Shown here one piece after another: positions 25,981-35,371 of a DNA stretch of 64,000 nt; the stretch's first letter is position 1; every line of letters begins with the position of its first letter. Origin of the DNA: JAHDFB01 sp965658745 (GTDB taxonomy: Bacteria; Bacteroidota; Bacteroidia; Chitinophagales; Saprospiraceae); the NCBI GenBank assembly GCA_965658745.1, contig CBFHTK010000007.1, forward strand, positions 1 through 64,000, given 5' to 3'. The notes under the pieces are model-generated. The model was given only the letters and a program-made list of their open reading frames with translations. It was not told the DNA's origin and searched no databases. A program made the position numbers and the translations under genes.

Positions 25981-28158
25981 ATGAAAGAAATGATCATCTA
26001 TGCAGTGCCTGTTTTTGGGGTGTTGGCATTACTATTTACCATTTGGAAGTCATCGTGGGTGACAAAGCAGGAAGTCGGAACAGAGAAAATGGCGAACATT
26101 GCCAAGTATATCTCCGACGGTGCGATGTCATTCTTGAAAGCTGAGTACAAAGTACTAGCTATTTTCGTAGTCGCTGTCGCGGTTCTTATGGGAATCAGTG
26201 GTAATTCTGCGGCTTCATCTCCATTAGTAGCATTATCATTCATCTTAGGAGCTATTTGTTCTGCTGCTGCTGGTTACATCGGTATGAAAGTAGCTACAAA
26301 GGCAAATGTAAGAACTACAAATGCTGCGAGAACTGGTCTTGGTAAAGCGCTAGAAGTTGCTTTTGCAGGTGGTGCAGTAATGGGTCTTGGTGTTGTAGGA
26401 CTTGGTGTATTGGGTCTTGGTATTCTTTTCTTACTATATACAAACATGTTTGGTATGGAGAGTCAAGATGCTGTAACACGAGTTATTACAGTATTGACTG
26501 GTTTCTCTTTCGGAGCAAGTTCGATTGCACTTTTTGCACGTGTAGGTGGAGGTATCTATACGAAAGCTGCTGATGTAGGAGCAGATCTAGTAGGAAAAGT
26601 TGAAGCTGGAATACCAGAAGATCACCCACTTAACCCAGCAACTATTGCAGATAACGTTGGTGACAACGTAGGAGACGTTGCAGGTATGGGAGCTGACTTA
26701 TTTGAATCATATGTAGGATCTATCATTGGTACGATGGTACTTGGTGCGGCATTTATTGGAATCTCAGGATTTGGAGTTGAAGGAGAATTCGGCGGAATGA
26801 ACGCTGTTCTATTGCCTTTACTTCTTGCATGTTTGGGAATCGTAACTTCAATCATTGGTACTTTCTTTGTAAAAGTTAAAGAAGGTGGTAATCCACAGAC
26901 AGCATTGAATACAGGTGAGTATCTTTCATTTGCATTGATGATCGTGGGAACCATTGCATTATGTCAATGGATCCTTCCAGCGACTTGGACAATTGGAGAC
27001 ATTACTTATACAAACTGGGGTGTATTCTACGCAGTTCTTTTTGGACTTGCGGCAGGTCTATTGATCGGAATCGTAACAGAATTTTATACAGGTACTGGTA
27101 CAAAGCCAGTTTTATCTATCGTAAAGCAATCACTTACAGGGTCAGCTACTAACATTATTGCTGGTCTAGGTGTAGGAATGATATCAACCATGTTCCCTAT
27201 TCTTATTTTGGCAGTAGCCATTATTGGAGCACACTACTTTGCTGGTCTATATGGTATTGCGATTGCAGCTGTAGGTATGCTATCTAACACAGGTATTCAA
27301 CTTGCAGTTGATGCCTACGGACCTATTGCTGATAACGCAGGTGGTATCGCTGAAATGGCAGAACTTCCAAAAGAAGTTCGTCAGAAAACGGATAAATTGG
27401 ATGCAGTTGGTAACACGACAGCGGCAATTGGAAAAGGATTCGCTATTGGATCAGCGGCACTTACTGCATTAGCATTATTTGCGGCATTTATGGCTACAGC
27501 GGGAATTACATCAATCGATGTTGCAAACCCTAAAGTAATGGCTGGTCTTCTTGTAGGAGGTATGCTTCCATTCTTATTCTCTGCACTTTCTATGAATGCA
27601 GTTGGTCGTGCGGCTATGGATATGATTAATGAGGTACGTCGTCAGTTTGCTGATATTCCTGAATTGAAAGCTGCTTTAGCAGTTATGAAAAAGAACGATG
27701 GAAAAGAGCAAAAAGATTGGAGCGCAGCAGATGTAGCAACATTTGAAGCAGCAGAAGGAAAAGCTGAATATAGCAAGTGTGTAGATATTAGTACAAAGGC
27801 ATCAATCAGAGAGATGATTCTTCCTGGTTTGATCGCAGTACTTACTCCTGTAGCATTTGGTTTCGGAGGTGGAGCTGAGATGTTGGGAGGTGTATTAGCT
27901 GGTGTGACTGTTTGTGGTGTACTTATGGCGATTTTCCAGAGTAATGCAGGTGGTGCATGGGATAATGCAAAGAAAATGTTTGAGGAAGGTGTAGAAATCG
28001 ACGGTAAGATGTATTACAAAGGATCTGAGCCTCACAAAGCAACAGTAGTAGGTGATACAGTAGGTGATCCATTTAAGGATACTTCTGGACCATCATTGAA
28101 CATCTTGTTGAAATTGATGAGTGTTGTTGCTCTTGTAATTGCACCATTTATTGGATAA
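25981..28158 (+). CDS. hppA: Membrane-bound ion-translocating pyrophosphatase, K+-dependent type
   Basis: Couples pyrophosphate hydrolysis to H+ or Na+ export across the inner membrane. The 725-residue protein has the ~16 hydrophobic segments of the family, the PPi-binding block DVGADLVGKVE (198-208), DNVGDNVGDVAGMGADLFE and the late block DTVGDPFKDTSGPSLNI. The GNTTAAIG sequence (477-484) has Ala481, where K+-independent enzymes have Lys, so K+ dependence is inferred. H+ versus Na+ specificity cannot be read from this alone. It is monocistronic with its own promoter and terminator. Confidence 0.96.
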   Translation: MKEMIIYAVPVFGVLALLFTIWKSSWVTKQEVGTEKMANIAKYISDGAMSFLKAEYKVLAIFVVAVAVLMGISGNSAASSPLVALSFILGAICSAAAGYIGMKVATKANVRTTNAARTGLGKALEVAFAGGAVMGLGVVGLGVLGLGILFLLYTNMFGMESQDAVTRVITVLTGFSFGASSIALFARVGGGIYTKAADVGADLVGKVEAGIPEDHPLNPATIADNVGDNVGDVAGMGADLFESYVGSIIGTMVLGAAFIGISGFGVEGEFGGMNAVLLPLLLACLGIVTSIIGTFFVKVKEGGNPQTALNTGEYLSFALMIVGTIALCQWILPATWTIGDITYTNWGVFYAVLFGLAAGLLIGIVTEFYTGTGTKPVLSIVKQSLTGSATNIIAGLGVGMISTMFPILILAVAIIGAHYFAGLYGIAIAAVGMLSNTGIQLAVDAYGPIADNAGGIAEMAELPKEVRQKTDKLDAVGNTTAAIGKGFAIGSAALTALALFAAFMATAGITSIDVANPKVMAGLLVGGMLPFLFSALSMNAVGRAAMDMINEVRRQFADIPELKAALAVMKKNDGKEQKDWSAADVATFEAAEGKAEYSKCVDISTKASIREMILPGLIAVLTPVAFGFGGGAEMLGGVLAGVTVCGVLMAIFQSNAGGAWDNAKKMFEEGVEIDGKMYYKGSEPHKATVVGDTVGDPFKDTSGPSLNILLKLMSVVALVIAPFIG

Positions 28159-28203
28159 GAAAAAGCTTAGAGGACTTACGTCCAAAAGGTAATAAAATAT
28201 AGG

Positions 28204-28231
28204 AAGGCCGTCTCGTAAGGGATGGCCTTTT
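28204..28231 (+). terminator. Rho-independent terminator after hppA
   Basis: AAGGCCGTC and GATGGCCTT form a 9-bp stem with one G-U pair around an 8-base loop, followed by TT. The repeat zone starts directly behind it. Confidence 0.82.
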
Positions 28232-28234
28232 GTC

Positions 28235-28405
28235 TTCGACTACCGCTCAGACAGCGGCCACATGTTATTCTATGCTCAGGCAGCGACTAAATGTTCGGCT
28301 ACGCTCTTACGGCGGCCATATTCTATGCTCAGTCAGTAGCCACATGTTCTGCTATGTTCAGACAAGGTCATGTATTGTACTGGGTTCAGATGTCGCTATT
28401 ACACG
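28235..28405. repeat. Degenerate tandem repeat, about six units of 26-33 bases
   Basis: Units begin near 28235, 28268, 28294, 28321, 28347 and 28374 with variants of TTC-(G/T)-(A/G)CTA-CGCTCAG followed by CAGCGGCCACATG. Similarity fades towards the end. The first unit shares TTCGACTACCGCTCA exactly with the left arm of the repeat at aroA. The small open frames across it have no protein-like composition. Confidence 0.6.
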
Positions 28406-28441
28406 CCAAAGTGGCATCCTTTTATTTCATTAGTTGCGGTG

Positions 28442-28468
28442 TTTCCGTGGTTTCCGTGGTTCCGGTGG
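28442..28468. repeat. Three tandem 9-base units
   Basis: TTTCCGTGG, TTTCCGTGG and TTCCGGTGG in direct succession, leading into the 15-base repeat block. Confidence 0.75.
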
Positions 28469-28471
28469 TTG

Positions 28472-28531
28472 AGCGGAGCCGAAACCAGCGGAGCCGAAAC
28501 CAGCGGAGTCGAAACCAGCGGAGCCGAACAG
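28472..28531. repeat. Four tandem 15-base units
   Basis: AGCGGAGCCGAAACC occurs twice exactly, then once with one change (AGCGGAGTCGAAACC) and once with a diverged end (AGCGGAGCCGAACAG). With the preceding CCGGTGGTTG this is an inverted, closely similar copy of the aroA-end element. There are no spacers, so it is not CRISPR. Confidence 0.85.
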
Positions 28532-28706
28532 CAGCATTTAGTCTAGTAGAATTTGATGTCAATAGTAATAACTAAACAGTAGAAATCTACCCCTTTTTTT
28601 CGTAAATTTAGAATGTAGACAGGGCCTTAGAAAGTTGTTACTTATTTGATCTTCAATTTGATAGTAACGCAATGGCTCTCGATACAAATAGATGTCAAAT
28701 TAGCAA

Positions 28707-28916
28707 ATGTTCCTTTATAAATTCAAAAGTGAGTGGATTGCTGAGAATGTGGGAGTTGCACCAGATATCGTAGTCAGGCAAGATGCTAAATCGATCGAAA
28801 ATGGGAGAGATCCCCAACTAGAGAGAGCAGTGGAAGAATTGATGAAGCAACTGAAGCCTCAGCAAGAAGTGACACCTCCGCCATATCCCAATCATGCGAA
28901 AAGAAGTCAGAATTAA
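28707..28916 (+). pseudogene. C-terminal remnant of an S41/tricorn-like peptidase
   Basis: A 69-codon frame whose product reads SEWIAENVGVAPDIVVRQD, then GRDPQLERAVEELMKQLK and a Pro-rich end. This is the characteristic C-terminus of the large S41 family (tricorn protease-like) enzymes, where VENVGVAPDIEV and DPQLEKA follow the catalytic domain. The upstream ~1000 codons, with the PDZ and Ser nucleophile, are missing and replaced by the repeat zone. An AT-rich promoter-like stretch (TTTCGTAAATTTAG) remains near 28597. Expression is doubtful. Confidence 0.65.
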
Positions 28917-28963
28917 GCCTGAAGAAATATTGAGATTCTTATCAAAAGAACTGTAAGTACCAT

Positions 28964-30067
28964 TTACTGAAGCACGAACTTTAGCTGCACGGGTTCGTGA
29001 TCAGATACTTTGAATTGCTGCTTCAGTGTATTGACCTCGATGATCTCGATATTTGGGGAAACCAAGAAATAGTCAATGAGCTTCTCATCGCTTTTTCCTG
29101 AAACGTATGGCGCATTGACTCTTCTGCTAGTTGTATACCTTGGATCAAAAGCCCATGTCCATTCTTCGGGCATGAAATTCTCTCCCAAACTGACCCATGA
29201 ACGACCAGGTATTCCGCCTGCATAGAGTTTGTCAAGATCGACATCCGTTGGGGTCTGATTCCAATCCCCTCCAACCAATACATAATGTCCTTCTTGGTAG
29301 AATTTAGTGATCAAAGAATCCAAATATTTAATCTGTTGCTTTTTCAATAGCCCACCGTCATAAGCTGAGTTGTGCAAATGAACGAGTGTAAAAGTTCTTG
29401 CTGAATCGAGCGAATAGTGTTGAACAGCAATACAACGATCGAGATGAAAAATACGAGTGGGCCAAGAGTATGAACCAGGTAGCTGATATCGAATACCTTC
29501 TTTTGGGGTAAACCTCGAAAAAGTAGCTAGTCCTGCTTCTACCGAGCCAAGTACATTCCAAGGTTCAAGAATCGGAATCGGAATATAATCGACCCAGAAA
29601 TTTCGGGCGAAACTTCGCTGATAATTGGGCAATACCGAAGCGATCGAATCGTATTGGTTGATATAATGTGAGCGTTTTGCTTGTTGATCAACTTCTTGAA
29701 AGAGAAAGAAATCAACGTCATTTGAACGCACAAAATCCTGTATCCCTCTGGTGTTCTTTACGATTATGTCTTTAGGATCGATCACAGTATATGGTCCGCT
29801 CGTTAATGACCTACCAAGATCGTAGAACATCATTGATTCTTCTCCTAGACCACCATAACCGATATTCCACGAAATGGCGGTGAAAGTATCTGAAACAGAT
29901 ATATTTTCATTCGTATTTCCTTCGATTTCTAGCGCAAGGACTTCGTCCGGTTGATAATCTGCATAACTACTAAATGCTAGCACACCAATCACGTAAAGGA
30001 GGCATATAGCAAGTAGGCTAAGGATCCACTTGAGCAAAGTTTTCAAGAATGTGGTCATCTGGTTCAT
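28964..30067 (-). CDS. Membrane-anchored endonuclease/exonuclease/phosphatase (EEP) family hydrolase
   Basis: A 367-residue protein: one N-terminal transmembrane helix (~residues 8-32), then an EEP (DNase I-like) domain. Motifs are SWNIGYGG, FQEVD (metal-binding Glu), HLHN, GGDWNQ (catalytic Asp and Asn), DYFLVS and SDHEPV (catalytic His). The active site is intact and faces the periplasm if the helix is a simple anchor. The substrate could be nucleic acid, a phosphoinositide-like or another phosphodiester. It is divergent from the MFS gene. Confidence 0.86.
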   Translation of the reverse strand: MNQMTTFLKTLLKWILSLLAICLLYVIGVLAFSSYADYQPDEVLALEIEGNTNENISVSDTFTAISWNIGYGGLGEESMMFYDLGRSLTSGPYTVIDPKDIIVKNTRGIQDFVRSNDVDFFLFQEVDQQAKRSHYINQYDSIASVLPNYQRSFARNFWVDYIPIPILEPWNVLGSVEAGLATFSRFTPKEGIRYQLPGSYSWPTRIFHLDRCIAVQHYSLDSARTFTLVHLHNSAYDGGLLKKQQIKYLDSLITKFYQEGHYVLVGGDWNQTPTDVDLDKLYAGGIPGRSWVSLGENFMPEEWTWAFDPRYTTSRRVNAPYVSGKSDEKLIDYFLVSPNIEIIEVNTLKQQFKVSDHEPVQLKFVLQ

Positions 30068-30197
30068 TTGAGCTTAAAGATAAGAGACTTGGTCGTTTGG
30101 TGTAGCTAAAGTTGTGATTAATAAATTAGCGCAGGAAATGGACACAGCAATTGCCGCTTTTGCGAAACTCTTCTAAGATTGCCTTGTTAGCCATGGT

Positions 30198-31412
30198 ATG
30201 AAATCTGAGAAATTAGTAAGTAATGAATTTATCATCTTAATGGCATCATTGATGTCATTGGTGGCTCTGTCAATAGATACGCTTTTGCCTGCCTTACCGC
30301 AAATCGGTGAGTCACTGAATGTTGATAATACCACGGATAATCAGCTGATTATTACGATGATTTTTATGGGTTTGGGGTTTGGTCAATTGATATTCGGACC
30401 TTTATCAGATAGTTTTGGTCGTAAACCGATGATTTACTTTGGATTCATCGTATTCGTTATTGCAAGTATTATTTGTGTAGCAACGGAAAGTTTCGAAATG
30501 ATGATTGCTGGGCGAGTACTCCAAGGAATCGGACTATCATCACCTCGAACGATTGCAATAGCGATGGTTCGTGATACATTTAGCGGTGATTATATGGCGA
30601 AGATATTATCCATAATCGTCGTTTTCTTCATTTTGGTCCCAGTCGTGGCACCTACCTTTGGTCAGTGGATTTTGAATTTTGCTAGTTGGGAAATGATCTT
30701 CAATGCAAATCTGATCTTGGGTGTTGGCGTAGTGATTTGGTTTTGGTTAAGACAGCCAGAAACACTGAAGGAATCAAATAGAATCAAGTTCCGAATGCGT
30801 ATTTTCTATGATGGAACCAAGGAATTCTTGAGACATAAAGAAGCGATTGCATTCACACTAGTATCTGGTTTTATTACGGGTTCTTTTATGGTGTATCTAA
30901 GCACCTCTCAACAGATTTTCCAAGAGCAATATAATCTAGGTGATCTGTTCCCATATATTTTTGCGTGTACTGCACTTGCCATTGGCTCGGCTACCTTTCT
31001 GAATAGTCGTCTGGTCTTGAGGTTTGGTTCGAGGAAATTGGGTTTCATAGCTATTACCGCTTATTTTTTAATTTCACTACTGTATGTGATTTGCTTCTCA
31101 AGTGGTGTAAATCCGAGTATCTACGTTTTGATAGCTTTTTTCTTAGTGCAATTCTTTACGATTGGTTTGATATTTGGTAATCTTCGGGCTCTGGCAATGG
31201 AGCCTTTGGGTCATATTGCTGGGATTGGAGCTGCGATTAATGGCTTCGTATCGACAATTATGGCTGTACCGATCGCTAATTTCATCGGTAGTTTCGTAAA
31301 AGTATCTGTTCTGCCTTTGTTTATTGGCTTTAGTGTTTTTGGCTTTCTAAGTATCCTAGTATTTCTATATCTTGATCGTAGAGATGCGAAAATGGCTGTT
31401 AGCGCTCAATAA
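30198..31412 (+). CDS. MFS multidrug transporter, Bcr/CflA type
   Basis: A 404-residue inner-membrane protein with 12 hydrophobic segments. The N-terminal helix SLVALSIDTLLPALPQIG and the loop motif GPLSDSFGRKPM (motif A), followed by GRVLQGIGLSSPRTIAIAMVRD, are typical of the Bcr/CflA drug:H+ antiporters. The substrate cannot be deduced. It has no partner gene. Confidence 0.88.
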   Translation: MKSEKLVSNEFIILMASLMSLVALSIDTLLPALPQIGESLNVDNTTDNQLIITMIFMGLGFGQLIFGPLSDSFGRKPMIYFGFIVFVIASIICVATESFEMMIAGRVLQGIGLSSPRTIAIAMVRDTFSGDYMAKILSIIVVFFILVPVVAPTFGQWILNFASWEMIFNANLILGVGVVIWFWLRQPETLKESNRIKFRMRIFYDGTKEFLRHKEAIAFTLVSGFITGSFMVYLSTSQQIFQEQYNLGDLFPYIFACTALAIGSATFLNSRLVLRFGSRKLGFIAITAYFLISLLYVICFSSGVNPSIYVLIAFFLVQFFTIGLIFGNLRALAMEPLGHIAGIGAAINGFVSTIMAVPIANFIGSFVKVSVLPLFIGFSVFGFLSILVFLYLDRRDAKMAVSAQ

Positions 31413-31616
31413 ATAACCATCTTTCAAATCAGTTCGCTACGACCTCTAGGTCCTATACGGTCCTGCATGTCGGACTTCCGATCGACACCCTGTAGTACGT
31501 CCTGAACTGTATGGTGAGGAAACTTTACAGCTCACTCGAAATTTATGTTTCGACGCATTGTAATACGTCGTCGTACCTCTAATCGCAAAAAAAACACGTT
31601 TACGCTCGCCTGGAAC

Positions 31617-33635
31617 TTACTTTTCCTTTAACTTCTTTTTCAAAGCAAAAAGCTCATCTCGAAACTGAGCCGCACTTATAAAGTCTAATTCTTTGGCTGC
31701 CTTTCGCATTTTACTTTCGGTCGTGCTTATCAGTTTTTCAAGCTGATCGCGATCCATATATGCGACTACAGGATCAGCTGCAACACTAGGTTCTGAGCTC
31801 TCCACGTATGCTTTTTTCTTTCCTCGAATATCTAGGATAGAACTTTGCTCGAGAATTTCTTCTTTCGTTTTAGAAATAGTAGTCGGTGTGATACCATGTT
31901 TATCGTTGTAGGCTATTTGTTTGGCTCTTCGTCGATTCGTTTCGTCAATCGTTTTTTGCATCGAACCGGTGATCTTGTCTGCGTAAAAAATAACCTTTCC
32001 ATTGCTATTTCTTGCAGCTCGACCAGCAGTCTGAGTCAATGATCGATCATTTCTCAGAAATCCTTCTTTATCAGCATCGATGATCGCTACTAGCGATACT
32101 TCTGGCATATCAAGTCCTTCTCTCAACAAGTTTACCCCGATTAATACATCAAACACACCTAGCCTCAAGTCTCGAATGATCTCAACCCGATCCATCGTAT
32201 CAATTTCCGAGTGAATATATCGACATTTAATCTTGAGTTTCGCAAGATATTTAGCCAATTCCTCAGACATACGTTTCGTTAAGGTTGTCACCAAAACACG
32301 TTCATCAACTTCGATACGCTTATGTATTTCTTCTAGAAGATCGTCAATTTGATTGATTGAAGGGCGAACTTCGATTGGAGGATCAACCAAACCAGTTGGA
32401 CGTACTACCTGTTCCACAATTTCTCCACCTGTTTTTTCAAGTTCGAAATCTCCAGGTGTAGCACTGACATAGATAACTTGATTGGTCAGTCCCTCAAATT
32501 CTTGATAGTTGAGTGGTCTATTATCCATGGCCGAAGGTAATCGGAAACCGTAAGAAACAAGATTTGTTTTTCTTGCCCGGTCACCTCCCCACATTCCCCG
32601 TACTTGTGGAATGGTCTGATGACTTTCATCAATCACCATCAAATAATCATCTGGAAAATAATCCAGCAAGCAGAAAGGTCTGGTACCTGGTTTTCTTCTG
32701 TCAAAAAAGCGACTATAATTCTCGACACCACTACAATAGCCTAGTTCTCGCATCATTTCCAAATCAAATGACGTCCGTTCATGCACACGCTTGGCTTCAA
32801 GAAATCGATTGTCTTCTTCAAAGTATTTCACTTGTTCGTGTAGCTCATCTTCGATTTCTCGAATGACCATTTTCAATCTTTCCTTTGGAGCAACGTAGAG
32901 GTTCGCAGGAAATATTGCTGCAGCATCCATTTCTATGATGCGTTTACCCGTTTCGATTTCAAGCTTTGATATCTCTTCAATTTCGTCACCAAAAAATGTG
33001 ACTCGATAACCATAATCTAGATAAGGAAGGTTGATATCGACAGTGTCTCCTTTTACTCTAAATGTTCCACGCTTAAAGTCGCTTTGAGTCCTTGAATACA
33101 GGCCTTCAACCAGTCGATATAAGAATGCATTTCTGCTGATTACGTCCCCTTTTTTGATCCGAGTTACTCCCTTGGAGTAATCGTCTGGATTTCCCATACC
33201 GTAAATACAAGACACAGAAGCTACAATAATGATGTCACGTCTTCCCGAAAGCAGAGATGTGGTTGCACGCAATCGTAGCTTGTCTATTTCTTCATTGATT
33301 TGGAGGTCTTTTTCGATATAGGTATCAGAAGATGTGATATATGCTTCTGGTTGATAGTAATCATAGTAAGAGACAAAATACTCGACAGCATTGTCTGGGA
33401 AGAACTCGCAAAATTCAGCATAGAGCTGGGCCGTCAAGGTTTTGTTATGAGTTAAGACCAATGTTGGTCTTTGTAATTCTTGAATTACATTGGCAACAGT
33501 AAAAGTTTTTCCTGAACCTGTTACTCCGAGTAAAACCTGCGCCTGCTCGCCAGTTTCGACACCATCAATGAGTTTTTTGATTGCCTCAGGCTGATCTCCC
33601 GTTGGACTATATTTTGACGTTAGTTGATATCCCAT
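31617..33635 (-). CDS. uvrB: Excinuclease ABC subunit B
   Basis: DNA-damage verification helicase of nucleotide excision repair. The 672-residue protein has Walker A GVTGSGKT (37-44), the beta-hairpin region YYDYYQPEAYITSSDTYIEKD, the DESH box (VIDESHQT), SATPGDFE, the motif VI region TQTAGRAARN and the C-terminal UVR motif (~630-665) that binds UvrC. Length and motif order are normal. uvrA and uvrC are not in the window. Confidence 0.98.
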   Translation of the reverse strand: MGYQLTSKYSPTGDQPEAIKKLIDGVETGEQAQVLLGVTGSGKTFTVANVIQELQRPTLVLTHNKTLTAQLYAEFCEFFPDNAVEYFVSYYDYYQPEAYITSSDTYIEKDLQINEEIDKLRLRATTSLLSGRRDIIIVASVSCIYGMGNPDDYSKGVTRIKKGDVISRNAFLYRLVEGLYSRTQSDFKRGTFRVKGDTVDINLPYLDYGYRVTFFGDEIEEISKLEIETGKRIIEMDAAAIFPANLYVAPKERLKMVIREIEDELHEQVKYFEEDNRFLEAKRVHERTSFDLEMMRELGYCSGVENYSRFFDRRKPGTRPFCLLDYFPDDYLMVIDESHQTIPQVRGMWGGDRARKTNLVSYGFRLPSAMDNRPLNYQEFEGLTNQVIYVSATPGDFELEKTGGEIVEQVVRPTGLVDPPIEVRPSINQIDDLLEEIHKRIEVDERVLVTTLTKRMSEELAKYLAKLKIKCRYIHSEIDTMDRVEIIRDLRLGVFDVLIGVNLLREGLDMPEVSLVAIIDADKEGFLRNDRSLTQTAGRAARNSNGKVIFYADKITGSMQKTIDETNRRRAKQIAYNDKHGITPTTISKTKEEILEQSSILDIRGKKKAYVESSEPSVAADPVVAYMDRDQLEKLISTTESKMRKAAKELDFISAAQFRDELFALKKKLKEK

Positions 33636-33705
33636 GCTGTAAATCTATTTAAAATATACCACTAAAAATCTAAGACGATTTGATGTTCTATACTTGCCTT
33701 TCTTT

Positions 33706-34680
33706 TTAGTTTTCGAATACTCGGCCAATGGTCTTAGACTTTTCAACTGTTTCTTGCCATTCATCTTCTTCGATACTCGATTCCGTAATTCCACCACCCA
33801 CGTATGTGTAAAGTGTATTCGGTCTCAATTGGAAACACCTTAGATTAACATATAATTCAAAAGGCTCTTTTGGATCACTTGAAACATATCCCAGGAAACC
33901 TGTATAGAGATTTCTTAAATGACTTTCTATCTCTGAAATCGTTTTTCTACTGCCTTCTCTAGGCAGTCCACAAACAGCCGGTGTAGGATGTAGCCGATTT
34001 ATGAATTCCTCAAAATGAGTACGATCAATTTCGAATTCAAAGTCACTTTTTAGATGATATAAATGACCTGCTCGGCTGAGATAGACCTCTGATTTGTTGG
34101 TAAGAGGCGAAAGGTTTGAGTCATGTAAAGACTCTATAAATTGCTCGACATGTCTATGCTCTACTCTTTCTTTGTCAGTCCATGCATTGGGATTAGCCGT
34201 TGTCTGGGTTCCTGCAAGCGCAACGGTGGAAGCGATATTGTTTTCATATGAAAGCAGTCTTTCAGGAGTTGCACCTCCCCATATTCCTTCTGTTCCAAAA
34301 TCACCGAGATAAACAAATGCATTTGGATATAGCTCACATAATCTTTCAAATATCGATTCGATATTAGATGTGTCGATTTTAGACTTTAGCACTCGACTTA
34401 GAATGATTTTTTCAAGACTACCATTTGCAAACTGCCGTTCTATACACTTGAATGCGCTTGAGTAATCTTGCCTGCTCATTGAGCGAGGGTGTGATCCTTC
34501 TTGGACCTCTAGCTTGAGATTTTTGTAAGGAGTTTTATGTCCGAAAATTCGATTTGTATGATCGTCTTCAAAAGCTCTATAAGCGAATTGCTCATCACCA
34601 TCACCTTCGATAAATGTGTATGCTTTGTCAGCAGGATAACGGAAGTATATAGTACGTTTTTGTTGAAACGAGTTTGTCAT
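33706..34680 (-). CDS. menF: Isochorismate synthase
   Basis: Chorismate-utilising enzyme that makes isochorismate, the first step towards menaquinone. The 324-residue protein is short because the N-terminal domain is reduced. Conserved blocks are KIILSRVLK, GATPERLL, ALAGT, LHPTPAVCGLP, the late GFLGYVS, and YVGGGIT near the end. The LHPTPAVCG form fits isochorismate rather than anthranilate synthases. An MbtI/salicylate-type role is possible but has no supporting neighbours. No other men gene is adjacent. Confidence 0.87.
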   Translation of the reverse strand: MTNSFQQKRTIYFRYPADKAYTFIEGDGDEQFAYRAFEDDHTNRIFGHKTPYKNLKLEVQEGSHPRSMSRQDYSSAFKCIERQFANGSLEKIILSRVLKSKIDTSNIESIFERLCELYPNAFVYLGDFGTEGIWGGATPERLLSYENNIASTVALAGTQTTANPNAWTDKERVEHRHVEQFIESLHDSNLSPLTNKSEVYLSRAGHLYHLKSDFEFEIDRTHFEEFINRLHPTPAVCGLPREGSRKTISEIESHLRNLYTGFLGYVSSDPKEPFELYVNLRCFQLRPNTLYTYVGGGITESSIEEDEWQETVEKSKTIGRVFEN

Positions 34681-34831
34681 AAAGACCGCTGAAATTATTT
34701 AATAGTAATTTTACTCAATACCCATTTTGATAACATAACTAAGATAAAAGAGTTCTGTTGATTTGGTGGTAACTATCGACAGATTATCTCAGTGAATAAG
34801 GTGTCGCTCCGCTGTAGCTGGTAAGCGTAAA

Positions 34832-34876
34832 TGCCAACCACGTCATCGAGGCTTTAGCCTCGTAACTACATTTGGC
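34832..34876. repeat. Palindrome 1 of the gap
   Basis: Perfect core CGAGGCT-TT-AGCCTCG (34847-34862), enclosed by outer arms TGCCAA and TTGGCA. Confidence 0.65.
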
Positions 34877-34954
34877 AAGTTGCAACGATAAACCTGCAAG
34901 AATTGGTAAAAATAGACGCACAGCAGTACGTATCAACTAATATTTCAGTCCCAC

Positions 34955-34998
34955 ATTTACGTATCCGAGCCAAAGGTCTCTGACCTCTTTGCGTAAAT
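34955..34998. repeat. Palindrome 2 of the gap
   Basis: Outer arms ATTTACG and CGTAAAT enclose an inner stem CAAAGGTC-TCT-GACC-TCTTTG with a bulge. Confidence 0.6.
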
Positions 34999-35030
34999 CA
35001 TCACATCAACACATCATTCAATCAACCCGC

Positions 35031-35055
35031 TATCTGAAGTTTCCAACTTCAGATA
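35031..35055. repeat. Palindrome 3 of the gap, perfect 11-bp stem
   Basis: TATCTGAAGTT-TCC-AACTTCAGATA. No T run follows, so it is not an obvious terminator. Confidence 0.8.
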
Positions 35056-35136
35056 AATATCATTTCTTGTACAAAAGCAAGCAAGAAAGACCAGCGAACT
35101 AAGGAATCAGCTGTTACTAGGGCCTAAAAGATATCG

Positions 35137-35181
35137 GTTTGAAGTTACACCTGTCCCGATTTCTGTCGGTAAACTTCAAAC
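35137..35181. repeat. Palindrome 4 of the gap
   Basis: Arms GTTTGAAGTT and AACTTCAAAC (10 bp) enclose a smaller CCGA-TTTCTG-TCGG hairpin. It shares GAAGTT/AACTTC with palindrome 3. Confidence 0.7.
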
Positions 35182-35371
35182 AGCAGTATTTTTTGACGGA
35201 CAAAAAAAGTAAGAGCACACAAACCCAAGTATCTAATACTAGAATCTAAAGGGGATCAGCTTCCGTTCCAGACTATTAATGGTTGAGCATAGCTAACGGT
35301 TAGATAATAGGTATTGCATCTTGATATTTGGAGGAACCTTCGGAAATTTTAATGCATTGTGACAATTTGCA

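Larger units (their letters stand above)
34681..35371. other. 691-base non-coding gap rich in palindromes
   Basis: No open frame of protein-like quality and no tRNA-like cloverleaf. It holds four strong inverted repeats (annotated separately) within 335 bases. The flanking genes point the same way (minus strand), so some of the gap may be the leader of menF or the trailer of the DJ-1 lipoprotein gene. Confidence 0.6.

Noticed and set aside
28472..28531. CRISPR-like array of 15-base units
   Set aside because: Units are directly adjacent with no spacers, and no cas gene is near.
28230..28575. Open frames of 67 and 94 codons across the repeat zone
   Set aside because: They consist of translated tandem repeats, have no homologous look and no start signal.
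34681..35371. tRNA or other structured RNA gene in the gap
   Set aside because: No cloverleaf or TTCGANTC-type T loop could be found; only simple hairpins are visible.
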